Below, in pieces: positions 6,620-13,484 of a DNA stretch of 21,767 nucleotides. The translations under genes were made by a program, and so were the position numbers. The notes beneath the pieces were generated by a model. The model ran no database searches, had not been told where the DNA came from, and was given only the letters and a program-made list of their open reading frames with translations. How positions within the stretch are numbered: the stretch's first letter is position 1; each line of letters opens with the position of its first letter. The stretch is from Candidatus Woesearchaeota archaeon (GTDB taxonomy: Archaea > Nanobdellota > Nanobdellia > Woesearchaeales > JAGWAF01). The stretch lies in the NCBI GenBank assembly GCA_016932755.1, contig JAFGCE010000026.1, positions 1 through 21,767 on the forward strand, in the 5' to 3' direction.

Positions 6620-6634
6620 TTTTTTTATTTTTTA
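6620..6634 (+). terminator. T-rich end of the exosome operon
   Basis: Runs of six T broken by single A bases follow the Rpo6 stop codon. The same bases could act as an AT-rich promoter for the gene at 6649. Confidence 0.45.
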
Positions 6635-6648
6635 ATAATCTTGACAAA

Positions 6649-7050
6649 ATGAAAAAAAGCAAAAACTACATTAAAAACCCGGTTGTTTTGGTACTTGTGT
6701 TTGTTGTTCTTTTGTTTGCAGCAGGGGCTGTCATACCGAACAGCGTGCCTGCAGCGTCTGTTATTGAGATTATCCTTACATGCTTTGCAATTGCATTTAT
6801 TTATGCCAAATACACAGGGGAAAATTTCTCAAAAAAGCAGAAGATATGGATGGCTGTGGCTTTCTTTATTGTCGGGACGCTTTCCACCCTTGCTGTTGCT
6901 TATTCAGGGGTTATAGAGGGAACATCTCCTGAACCGCTTCCTGCGGGGGTTATGGGCATATCGCTGGCATTTCTCGGGGTTATTTCGCTGATTGTATACC
7001 TTTTCCTCGGGACTGCAGGGAAGATTGCCTCTAATTCAATGAAGAAATGA
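6649..7050 (+). CDS. Four-helix membrane protein, unknown function
   Basis: The 133-residue product has four hydrophobic segments: about 11-28, 35-52, 65-84 and 99-121. N- and C-termini are basic (MKKSKNYIKN at the start, a short Lys-containing tail at the end), so both are probably inside. I recognise no family. There is no clear Shine-Dalgarno site. The AT-rich stretch centred near 6624 could act as a TATA box for a leaderless ATG. The stop overlaps the start of the DUF357 gene (ATGA), so the two are probably made together. Confidence 0.65.
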   Translation: MKKSKNYIKNPVVLVLVFVVLLFAAGAVIPNSVPAASVIEIILTCFAIAFIYAKYTGENFSKKQKIWMAVAFFIVGTLSTLAVAYSGVIEGTSPEPLPAGVMGISLAFLGVISLIVYLFLGTAGKIASNSMKK

Positions 7051-7331
7051 AAGACAAAATAACAAAGCAAAAGCTTGAGAAATACTTCAGGATTAGTGAG
7101 GAGGCTCTTTCTGCTGCTGAGAAATCAGGAAACAGGACAAAACTGAAGGCAGAAAGGGAAGACATGCTTGACATGATTAAGAGGTATATTTCTGACGCAA
7201 GGCATTTTGAGGAAAAAGGTGATTATGTCAATGCTTTTGCAGCGCTGAATTATGCGCACGGATGGCTTGACACAGGAGCAAGAATCGGAATTTTTGATGT
7301 TCATGACAACAGATTGTTCACATCAGACTAG
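7047..7331 (+). CDS. DUF357 family protein
   Basis: The 94-residue product is helical and ends with the DUF357 hallmark: YISDARHFEEKGDYVNAF followed by ALNYAHGWLDTGARIGIF. DUF357 proteins are small and mostly archaeal, with two or three helices; no biochemical role is established as far as I know. Length is normal. The 4-nt ATGA overlap with the membrane protein upstream suggests coupled translation. Confidence 0.82.
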   Translation: MKDKITKQKLEKYFRISEEALSAAEKSGNRTKLKAEREDMLDMIKRYISDARHFEEKGDYVNAFAALNYAHGWLDTGARIGIFDVHDNRLFTSD

Positions 7332-7333
7332 AA

Positions 7334-7726
7334 TTATTTCTTTTTTCCTTTTACCAAAGCCTTTATTTCATCAAGGTCTTTCTGCATATTTGTTACTTCC
7401 CTTTCAGCTTTCCTGTTTACAGCGTAGTCATATCTCGCGTTAATCCTGTCCCTTTCTGCCTGCCTGTTCTGGCTCATAAGGATTATCGGCGCCTGCACAG
7501 CTGCAAGGCATGAAAGCATCAGATTGAGAAGAATGAACGGATACGGGTCCCAGTTCTCAACCCACATTACAATATTAAGAGTAATCCATATAACCAAGAA
7601 TATTCCTAAAGTGATTATAAAAACCCAGCTGCCAAAAAAAGTGGTAACCTTATCCGACGCTCTCTGGCCCAAAGTCAGATTTGTCTGGAAAGTCGGATGC
7701 ACGTTTTTCTGGTTCTTTCCGAACAT
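7334..7726 (-). CDS. DUF1003 family membrane protein
   Basis: The product has two membrane helices (SWVFIITLGIFLVIWITLNI and PYPFILLNLMLSCLAAVQAP) followed by the DUF1003 signature PIILMSQNRQAERDR, and a charged, probably coiled C-terminal tail ending in a Lys run. Family function is unknown; members are widespread in bacteria. A longer frame starts with GTG at 7774, but the TATA box TTTAAATATA (7748-7757) is centred 26 nt before the ATG at 7726, so a 130-residue product from a leaderless mRNA is preferred. It converges on the DUF357 gene with 2 nt between stops. Confidence 0.82.
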   Translation of the reverse strand: MFGKNQKNVHPTFQTNLTLGQRASDKVTTFFGSWVFIITLGIFLVIWITLNIVMWVENWDPYPFILLNLMLSCLAAVQAPIILMSQNRQAERDRINARYDYAVNRKAEREVTNMQKDLDEIKALVKGKKK

Positions 7727-7747
7727 ATCTCTTCTTCTGAGTTCATT

Positions 7748-7757
7748 ATATTTAAAT
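7748..7757 (-). promoter_or_regulatory. TATA box of the DUF1003 gene
   Basis: On the minus strand this reads TTTAAATATA, centred 26 nt before the ATG at 7726. This spacing decides the start of the DUF1003 gene. Confidence 0.6.
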
Positions 7758-7777
7758 TTTGCTCTTGCAATCACAAT

Positions 7778-7787
7778 TTTTATATAT
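7778..7787 (+). promoter_or_regulatory. TATA box giving a leaderless start at 7809
   Basis: TTTATATATT-like sequence centred near 7783, 26 nt before the ATG at 7809. No Shine-Dalgarno site is present. Confidence 0.6.
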
Positions 7788-7808
7788 TATTTGTAATTCC
7801 ATTGTTTC

Positions 7809-8072
7809 ATGAAATTGGGAGAAGATTTTCAGATACCAGGGCATAGCCATGATTCCCATACACCCCTCAACAAGCCCAGCACCAAAATCATGGAAGATAT
7901 TATTACAGGGGGCCCGGGGCAGGGCATTGAGGTAATTTGCATAGGATGCAGCAGCCATATCCAGAATTCTGGCAAGGCATACTATGACCCAAAAACAGGC
8001 GCAGGACCCTACTGCCTAAAAACATGCCATGACCATTCGCAGGAACAAGCAAGGATAGAGCGGGGAGAATAA
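7809..8072 (+). CDS. Small Cys/His protein, possible metal-binding
   Basis: The 87-residue product is soluble and has two Cys pairs: CIGC (residues about 44-47) and CLKTC (about 69-73) followed at once by HDH. Several His also occur near the N-terminus (HSHDSH). The spacing looks like a zinc-ribbon-type site, C-x2-C then C-x3-C, although the second knuckle is not the classic C-x2-C. I recognise no named family. The ATG sits 26 nt from the TATA centre, consistent with a leaderless mRNA. Its stop abuts the cbf5 stop with no spacer. Confidence 0.65.
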   Translation: MKLGEDFQIPGHSHDSHTPLNKPSTKIMEDIITGGPGQGIEVICIGCSSHIQNSGKAYYDPKTGAGPYCLKTCHDHSQEQARIERGE

Positions 8073-9065
8073 TTATTTCTGGATTCTTGGGTAAGTGCCT
8101 GGAAGCATGAATACTTTTTCTGTTTTTGCAGCAACACCTTTATCTTTCTTGAGCATGTCCTTCGGGCTCATCCGCGCAATCCCGACTGCAACAAGCTCCC
8201 CTTTCAGGGTCATTATTGCAACATTCTCATCAGGCTGTATTTCTGACTCAATTAAGCTTATCCCAGGGACTTTAAGGTCTGCTCCGTGGCATAATGTGTC
8301 CACTGTTGTGTCAAAGACAAATATTTTTGGAAGGTGCGTGACAGCTGATTCAATAGGCTGTATGCATTTTCTTATGAACTTCTCATTTTTTTCATTCCTG
8401 TAATACCACAAGGCATCTGCCAAATCCTGGAGCGTCACAGAATCCTCTTCTTTGAAAGGTCCTGCTTTGGTTCTTATGAGCTCTGCCATGTGAGCACCGA
8501 CTCCAAGTTTCTCGCCGATGTCGTGGCAGAGCTTCCTTATGTAGGTTCCTGCCTGGCATCCCACAATAAAAAGGACGTCTTTCCCGTCTATCTCAAGAAT
8601 ATCAATATAGTAAATTTTCCTTTCCCTTACCTGCCTTTTTACTGATGACCTTAGCGGCGGCTTTTGCTTTATTTTTCCCACAAACTCGTTTATTGTGCTC
8701 CTCATCTTGCCTTCAGGAATTTCCTTGTGCACGTGCATCAGGCAGACATACTCTTTTCCTGCATTCAGAAGCACCTGAACAATCCTTGTGCCTCTTCCCA
8801 ATGCTACCGGAAGCACTCCTGTGACTTTCGGGTCAAGTGTCCCAGAATGCCCGCTTTTTTTTATCTTAAGAATTTTCTGCACATACGCGCTTACCTGGTG
8901 CGATGTCGGCCCTTTCGGCTTGTTTATGTTGACAATCCCGAAATTGATAAGCTCATCAACAGGCCTCTTGTCAGGGTCTATGCCAAACTTTGGAGAAGTT
9001 TCTGCTTTCTTTTTTACAAAAAGCTCTCGCTCAATCTTCTCAAAAGGAAGTTTTGTTACACTCAT
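8073..9065 (-). CDS. cbf5: tRNA/rRNA pseudouridine synthase Cbf5
   Basis: The 330-residue product has the TruB-type catalytic domain with INKPKGPTSHQVSAYV and the loop SGHSGTLDPKVTG, in which Asp78 is the catalytic base. GTYIRKLCHDIGEKLGVGAH follows. A C-terminal PUA domain covers about 245-320 (FDTTVDTLCHGADLKVPGI and onward). In archaea Cbf5 works in H/ACA guide RNPs with Nop10, Gar1 and L7Ae on rRNA, and also makes psi55 in tRNA. Length fits the family. The ATG lies about 9 nt past the start predicted from the TATA box at 9095-9104. Confidence 0.96.
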   Translation of the reverse strand: MSVTKLPFEKIERELFVKKKAETSPKFGIDPDKRPVDELINFGIVNINKPKGPTSHQVSAYVQKILKIKKSGHSGTLDPKVTGVLPVALGRGTRIVQVLLNAGKEYVCLMHVHKEIPEGKMRSTINEFVGKIKQKPPLRSSVKRQVRERKIYYIDILEIDGKDVLFIVGCQAGTYIRKLCHDIGEKLGVGAHMAELIRTKAGPFKEEDSVTLQDLADALWYYRNEKNEKFIRKCIQPIESAVTHLPKIFVFDTTVDTLCHGADLKVPGISLIESEIQPDENVAIMTLKGELVAVGIARMSPKDMLKKDKGVAAKTEKVFMLPGTYPRIQK

Positions 9066-9094
9066 TCTGGGTCATGAATAAGGTGTTCCGGGGT

Positions 9095-9104
9095 GTATTT
9101 AAAT
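9095..9104 (-). promoter_or_regulatory. TATA box of cbf5
   Basis: ATTTAAATAC on the minus strand, predicting transcription start near 9074. It shows cbf5 has its own promoter after the eight-gene operon ending at 9121. Confidence 0.6.
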
Positions 9105-9120
9105 GTTGCGGATAAGCCAC

Positions 9121-10197
9121 TTAATCTGCCAGATGGTATACATCATCAACCACAAGCTCTGCTTTCTTGCACCCGAAATCGAACCCATCAGGAACCTGCC
9201 AGTCATACCACTGCCAGTATTTCATCCAGGGATAAATCCCTGCAACAAAATCCTGGTTCCAAAGCATGTTAAACATTGCCTGATAGCAGTCTGCCTGCTC
9301 CTGCTCGTCATAAACTGAGGAAGGAGCATACCACGGGCTTATGTTTGCCCCATCCAGGCTCTCATAACCTACTTCTGTAATGACAACCTGCTTTCCCTGC
9401 GCATTTGAGAAATCCCTTAATTCATCCACAATAGGCTGCCATGCTGATTCCAGCTCTTCGATTGTCGGGTCAAAATAGCTTGTCAGCGGGAAGTATGCAT
9501 TTACGCCGATGTAATCCAGCTTGTCCCACCATGTTATTTTTTTGTAGTTGTCCCAGTTTGCTGCATAAACAATATCCCCTGAAAATTCGCTTCTTATGCT
9601 GTCAATCAAGCCGCCCCATTCATCCCTGTGCGTTGTTCCTTTGAGTTCTGTGCCGATAATCAAAACATCAGCCCCTTCTTCTTCAGCGATCCCTGCATAA
9701 TATGATATAAAATCCTGGTAGCTGTTAAACCAGTCTGCCCAATCAGATTCGTTTGAGAAGCTTATGTATCCTCTCCAGCTGTTGTCCCTTACATCAACAT
9801 GGGGCTTCAGCACAGTTTTCATGCCAAGCGATTTTGCCTTTCGGATTACATGCCTTATCCCTTCTTCTGCAGGAGTTTTGCTTGATAATGGGTAGATTGC
9901 TGTTGAGCTGGAGGTGTCCTGATATTCTGTAACAAGTATTGAGATGGATTCAACCCCTAAATCGTGCAGCCCTTCCAGTGTTGCATCTGTCTGCGCCTGA
10001 AGATAGTCATTCCACCACCATGATGTAAGGCACACTCCCTCATCCATTATCCTGTTCCTCCATGTTTCTTCTCTTGTGTATGTAACAGGGTCAGGGGTTC
10101 CTCCCCCGCCGTTGTTGTTTGTTCCGTCAACATCTCCGCAGCCTGCTGCGAATACAGCCAAAGCTCCGGCAAGCAGTATTTTTTCAAGATTTTTCAT
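9121..10197 (-). CDS. Surface lipoprotein glycoside hydrolase, GH113-like
   Basis: The 358-residue product has a lipoprotein signal (LLAGALAVFAAGC, lipid on Cys20), a flexible Asn/Gly-rich linker (about 25-36), then a TIM barrel. Motifs resemble GH113 beta-mannanases: TVLKPHVDVRDNSWRG, ADVLIIGTELKG with Glu184 as the likely acid/base, YAANWDNY, LDYIGVNAYFPL, and VVITEVGYES with Glu275 as the likely nucleophile, ending in IYPWMKYWQWYDW. It is predicted to cut a beta-linked glycan outside the cell; mannan is the best-known substrate but is not proven here. GGGGAGGA precedes the ATG, which overlaps the previous stop (ATGA). It is the last gene of the operon. GH113 is mainly bacterial, so transfer is likely. 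Confidence 0.85.
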   Translation of the reverse strand: MKNLEKILLAGALAVFAAGCGDVDGTNNNGGGGTPDPVTYTREETWRNRIMDEGVCLTSWWWNDYLQAQTDATLEGLHDLGVESISILVTEYQDTSSSTAIYPLSSKTPAEEGIRHVIRKAKSLGMKTVLKPHVDVRDNSWRGYISFSNESDWADWFNSYQDFISYYAGIAEEEGADVLIIGTELKGTTHRDEWGGLIDSIRSEFSGDIVYAANWDNYKKITWWDKLDYIGVNAYFPLTSYFDPTIEELESAWQPIVDELRDFSNAQGKQVVITEVGYESLDGANISPWYAPSSVYDEQEQADCYQAMFNMLWNQDFVAGIYPWMKYWQWYDWQVPDGFDFGCKKAELVVDDVYHLAD

Positions 10198-10859
10198 ATT
10201 CCTCCCCTCGCTCGCGTATATTTATGAAAATTTTCTTCTCTTAACTTCCTTAACAACTCAGAAGATTTTTCTGTTCCATCATGCCACTTGTAGCCAGATG
10301 GTTCTGACTTTATCACAGAATCAATGTGTTTTTCAATTGCAAGTGATTCGCCAGTTGACAGTACCTTAAATCCACTGCCCCTGTTTTCTAAATAAAAAGT
10401 TTCAGAAAAGGAATTCCCTTCAGAATCCTTAACCATAACTTTGTACCACCCTTCGTCATCTTTCCCTCCGGAAACAGGAACCTGGAGCAGCACACCCGTC
10501 TTTTTGCCGGATAATTTCTGTTGGTAAAGCAAGTTGTCTTCTGAATATAAACCAATGGATTCTAATTCTGCATCATCATCTGCAGCTCTGCAAATGATAT
10601 ACCTGCCTTCACAAATAGGAATGTGTTCTTCAGTTCTTCCTTGTTCTTTGATATGTTTATGATGGTTACGAAGCCCGTCTACATAGACAATTGGCCTGTT
10701 TGGATGAACTAATTCATCAACAAATCTGTTTACCCTGTCCTGATTCTTGCAGTATGCTGTAAAAAGCAATAAACCTGCAAGAGTATATTTTCCGATATTC
10801 TGAAAAAAGTGATTCATAACATTGTTTCCTGTTTCCAATATCTTTTCAAGAGTTTTCAT
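10194..10859 (-). CDS. Membrane-anchored beta-rich protein, unknown function
   Basis: The 221-residue product has one hydrophobic segment (about 24-36, YTLAGLLLFTAYC) after a 23-residue N-terminal tail. The Cys after it has Tyr before it, a poor lipobox, so a signal anchor is more likely than a lipoprotein. Residues about 80-165 look like an immunoglobulin-like beta-sandwich (GLYSEDNLLYQQKL, VLLQVPVSGG, GWYKVMVKDSEGN). A charged helical tail follows. No family recognised. It overlaps its neighbours by 4 nt on both sides (ATGA), so it is tightly coupled to the Lrp regulator before it and the GH113 gene after it. Confidence 0.75.
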   Translation of the reverse strand: MKTLEKILETGNNVMNHFFQNIGKYTLAGLLLFTAYCKNQDRVNRFVDELVHPNRPIVYVDGLRNHHKHIKEQGRTEEHIPICEGRYIICRAADDDAELESIGLYSEDNLLYQQKLSGKKTGVLLQVPVSGGKDDEGWYKVMVKDSEGNSFSETFYLENRGSGFKVLSTGESLAIEKHIDSVIKSEPSGYKWHDGTEKSSELLRKLREENFHKYTRARGGI

Positions 10860-11290
10860 TTTGACATAAACGCCTCCCTTTGCTCTATTTTGAGAATCTG
10901 GAATGTCTGCAGGTCAAAGTTGAACCGGTTTTTTGCCCCCTCAACCCACCGTTTCATATCGATAGCATTCCTGAATATCACTTCAACAAAAAAATCAAAT
11001 CCTGAATTTATATGGTAAATTGAATTGACACATGCCTGCTCCTTGAGGAAATCAAGGAACTCCTTTCTTTTTTCTGGCTCAACTTTTACTGCAATCTTTG
11101 CATGGGCAAAATAGCCAAGCATGGCATAATTGAGAAGCGATGCTCTCTTTATCACGTATTTCTGCTCAATCCGCCTTATCCTGTCGCTTAAAGTTGAGAC
11201 AGGCATGTTCAAAGACCTAGCTATCCTTGAGATGTTGAGGCGCTTGCCTTTCCTCATGCGTTTTATTATTTCCTTATCTTCTTTTTTCAT
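10856..11290 (-). CDS. Lrp/AsnC family transcriptional regulator
   Basis: The 144-residue product has an N-terminal winged helix-turn-helix (about 5-55: ISRIARSLNMPVSTLSDRIR) and a C-terminal RAM-like alpha/beta domain (about 60-135: AHAKIAVKVEPEKRKEFLDF and FDFFVEVIFRNAIDMKRW). Lrp proteins bind DNA as dimers or octamers and often sense amino acids or other small molecules. GAGGT about 6 nt before the ATG supports the start. The gene sits inside the operon, overlapping the solenoid gene by 17 nt and the next by 4 nt, so it may control its own operon; the ligand is unknown. Confidence 0.88.
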   Translation of the reverse strand: MKKEDKEIIKRMRKGKRLNISRIARSLNMPVSTLSDRIRRIEQKYVIKRASLLNYAMLGYFAHAKIAVKVEPEKRKEFLDFLKEQACVNSIYHINSGFDFFVEVIFRNAIDMKRWVEGAKNRFNFDLQTFQILKIEQREAFMSK

Positions 11291-11780
11291 TGTAGTACCT
11301 CACAAAAACATGCGCTTTATACCATAGCTCGCCTTCCTTTCTGTTAAGAAATCCCAGCTGGAGGTATCTCCCTTCACCTGCAGTGCAAAAAAGCCCGATT
11401 TGAACTCCGTAAAAGTATTTTGCATTGTTTTGCATTCCAACCTGAACCCCGTTCATCTTGATTGCGTCATTTACCATTGCAACCTGCAGTCCGCTGGAAT
11501 GCCCGTAAAATCCTCCTTCTATGCTGTTGCCAAAAAAACCTAGCTGGACCCCTTTCAGAAAATCACAAAAGTTCAGCAGGCTGGTCTGGACACCCCAAAA
11601 CTCGTCAGCAAAATCAAAAAATCCAATTTGCCATCCTTTATTTGAATGCCAGCAGGCATTTTTTGCTTCATTTACCCCCCCGGCTTGCAATCCTTTTATG
11701 CCATAAGCTGTATTCTTAGCCCCAATCTGGACTCCGCTGAACGACTTCACTATATTCTCCAAGCCGATTTTAAGCGTCAT
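11274..11780 (-). CDS. GVQIG-repeat beta-solenoid protein
   Basis: The 168-residue product is almost wholly made of a short repeat of the form G-V-Q-I-G-x-x-N. The key Gln falls at residues 18, 32, 51, 65, 79, 99, 113, 127 and 141: steps of 14, with two steps of 19-20. Examples are SGVQIGAKN, KGVQLGFFGN, NGVQVGMQNN and YGVQIGLF; LKIGLEN at the start looks like a further copy. Such repeats suggest a beta-solenoid. Similar repeats occur in bacterial surface proteins (the LA_2272 type, from memory). No signal peptide is visible. The in-frame ATG at 11795 is less likely, because the ATG at 11780 overlaps the radical SAM stop as ATGA. Confidence 0.75.
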   Translation of the reverse strand: MTLKIGLENIVKSFSGVQIGAKNTAYGIKGLQAGGVNEAKNACWHSNKGWQIGFFDFADEFWGVQTSLLNFCDFLKGVQLGFFGNSIEGGFYGHSSGLQVAMVNDAIKMNGVQVGMQNNAKYFYGVQIGLFCTAGEGRYLQLGFLNRKEGELWYKAHVFVRYYNEKRR

Positions 11781-12634
11781 TTTGCATCTCTCCATCTGCT
11801 GTTTCTTTCAGCGATGTTCCTGTCAATTTTCCTGAATGCCCCTTTATCCCAGCTGCGGCTGTCAAACACATTCCCCAAGCAGATGTATTCTGATTTTTTT
11901 GTCGTATAAAGATTCCCGTCAGGAAATACAAACAAGTAACCGTAATCATGGTTTGGAGGGCTGTGATTTATCCTAATCTTTCCGCTGAAATGGTTTTCAG
12001 CGTCATTTACAGCTTCCATAAACCTGCTGTATTCCAGATAAAATGGGTCTGATTCAGCATGTGTTTCTTTGGCGCTTCTTCCAATCCTTGTGTAATAGTT
12101 GAGCTTCCACCCAAAGTCCATGCCTTCGGTTTTTTCCAGAAGCAGGTTTCCTATGCCCCTAAGGCTGTACCTGTTTTCAGATGTCACGACAGTGAGGACC
12201 TGCACCTTTGAGCTGTATTTTTTCAGAATGTCAAGTGCGTGCATAACTTTCCTAAAATGCCCATTCCCTCTTGCGCTGTCATTGAGGTGTTCTATATGGT
12301 CATCAAGCGAAATTGAAATTGCATCAACATAAGGCATTATCCTGTCCGCTCTCTTCCTGTCCATAAGCATGCAATTGGTGAAAAGGAGTGTGCCCATGTT
12401 CCTGTATTTTGCGTGTTTTAGGATTCCAGGAAGAGACTCCTCAACCATCGGCTCTCCTCCTGTGAAGACAGTTTTTTCAACCCCGTCAAAATAGAAAATG
12501 TCTATCATGTCCTTTCTTCCTATGATTCCAGGCTCTTCATAGCAGGGCATCTCGCTGCCCCAACAGACTTTGCAGTGCAGATTGCATTTGTCTGTTACAA
12601 TGAAATCCACGCTTTCAGGAAACACGCCTTTCAT
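11777..12634 (-). CDS. Radical SAM enzyme
   Basis: The 285-residue product has the C-x3-C-x2-C motif CNLHCKVC (Cys17, 21, 24) that holds the 4Fe-4S cluster, the SAM-binding TGGEP (58-62), and further barrel strands GTLLFTNCMLM and AISISLDDHIEHLND. The C-terminus has FPDGNLYTTKKSEYICLGNV, the place where SPASM or twitch domains bind extra clusters, but only one Cys is present there, so no auxiliary cluster is evident. Substrate is unknown. GGAGGT 6 nt before the ATG at 12634 fixes this start over one eight codons upstream. It overlaps the nucleotidyltransferase gene by 20 nt and the solenoid gene by 4 nt, so both may be partners. Confidence 0.9.
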   Translation of the reverse strand: MKGVFPESVDFIVTDKCNLHCKVCWGSEMPCYEEPGIIGRKDMIDIFYFDGVEKTVFTGGEPMVEESLPGILKHAKYRNMGTLLFTNCMLMDRKRADRIMPYVDAISISLDDHIEHLNDSARGNGHFRKVMHALDILKKYSSKVQVLTVVTSENRYSLRGIGNLLLEKTEGMDFGWKLNYYTRIGRSAKETHAESDPFYLEYSRFMEAVNDAENHFSGKIRINHSPPNHDYGYLFVFPDGNLYTTKKSEYICLGNVFDSRSWDKGAFRKIDRNIAERNSRWRDAK

Positions 12635-13484
12635 CTTTGAACCTCCAGTATTTTTCAAAATCTGACGGCACTTTTATGCTTGGGAAATAATGCTCTTCAG
12701 GCTGCTCCAGAAAATCCCTTTTAGAAGCAGGAATACTATTTATCAGCGCTGAAATCCTGAAGTCATAGTAATATGCCAGAATATCCTTAGAATCATAATC
12801 CTCCATCATCCCTTCCAAATCTTTTGTGTGCTCTATAAACTGTTGATAGTTGAATATATTCAATCCTGTAAGCGCATCTGCATTAGGATTGCCAAAAATA
12901 TCTGCAGGAGAATATCTTTTGTCATACACCCCTCCGTTCAAAACCCGGTCATATCTTCTGTGCTCAGTTTCTTTCTTAACCTGCTCTTCATCTAATTTTT
13001 GCACATAACTCAAAACCCCTTTTTGTTCTAAAGCCATTCTTTCAACACCGGAAACAACATCATCCCAGCATATTCCTGTCTTGCAGCCGTCATAAACCGC
13101 AAAATAATCAACCCAGTATTGCCTGTGTTTTACAATCTCCCTCAGGCTATTCCTGAAGCTTCCTGGACCGTTAGGCACAGTCAACTTTTCGCCTTTATCA
13201 TTAAGCACAACCTGCCCGTCTGGAAAAAAGACCTTGCTTTCTTCCTGGTAAAGATAAAAAATATCCCGTTTAATATGATGCTCCTCAAAATAGTTATCAT
13301 AATCCCTTTTTTGCCCTGCCTGGATATGCAAGAATACCGGAACATATCCCGGAATGCTTCCCAAAATGTTTCCAATGCAGGTTTCCTTATCCCAGGAAAG
13401 CGGGAAAATCGGTTTTGGTATGTCAATAGGCACAAACCGCTTTCCGTTTCCGCCTCCCTGAAGAACCAGCCCGATATTAGCCAT
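12615..13484 (-). CDS. Divergent UDP-sugar pyrophosphorylase-like nucleotidyltransferase
   Basis: The 289-residue product starts with a Rossmann-like nucleotide-binding segment LVLQGGGNGKRF, followed by PKPIFPL with Lys24. Later come FLHIQAGQKRDYDNYFEEHH, FYLYQEESKVF, and TVPNGPGSFRNSL. This order matches the UDP-GlcNAc/UDP-glucose pyrophosphorylase (UDPGP) fold: the GG-x-GTRLG loop, the catalytic Lys, the Q-x-x-x-P strand and the P-x-G-x-G base-binding loop. The loop GGGNGKRF differs from the usual form, and the protein is shorter than typical members (about 380-500). It would join a sugar-1-phosphate or similar to a nucleotide; the real substrate is open. GGAGG precedes the ATG, and the gene overlaps the phosphatase gene by 8 nt. 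Confidence 0.65.
   Translation of the reverse strand: MANIGLVLQGGGNGKRFVPIDIPKPIFPLSWDKETCIGNILGSIPGYVPVFLHIQAGQKRDYDNYFEEHHIKRDIFYLYQEESKVFFPDGQVVLNDKGEKLTVPNGPGSFRNSLREIVKHRQYWVDYFAVYDGCKTGICWDDVVSGVERMALEQKGVLSYVQKLDEEQVKKETEHRRYDRVLNGGVYDKRYSPADIFGNPNADALTGLNIFNYQQFIEHTKDLEGMMEDYDSKDILAYYYDFRISALINSIPASKRDFLEQPEEHYFPSIKVPSDFEKYWRFKDERRVS

Noticed and set aside
8664..9077. 137-residue plus-strand ORF opposite cbf5
   Set aside because: It lies opposite the conserved Cbf5 catalytic region and has no supporting signals.
12615..12658. Possible frameshift or gene fusion where the transferase and radical SAM genes overlap
   Set aside because: Each has its own good ribosome site, and both proteins end and begin as expected. 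Coupled overlap explains it.
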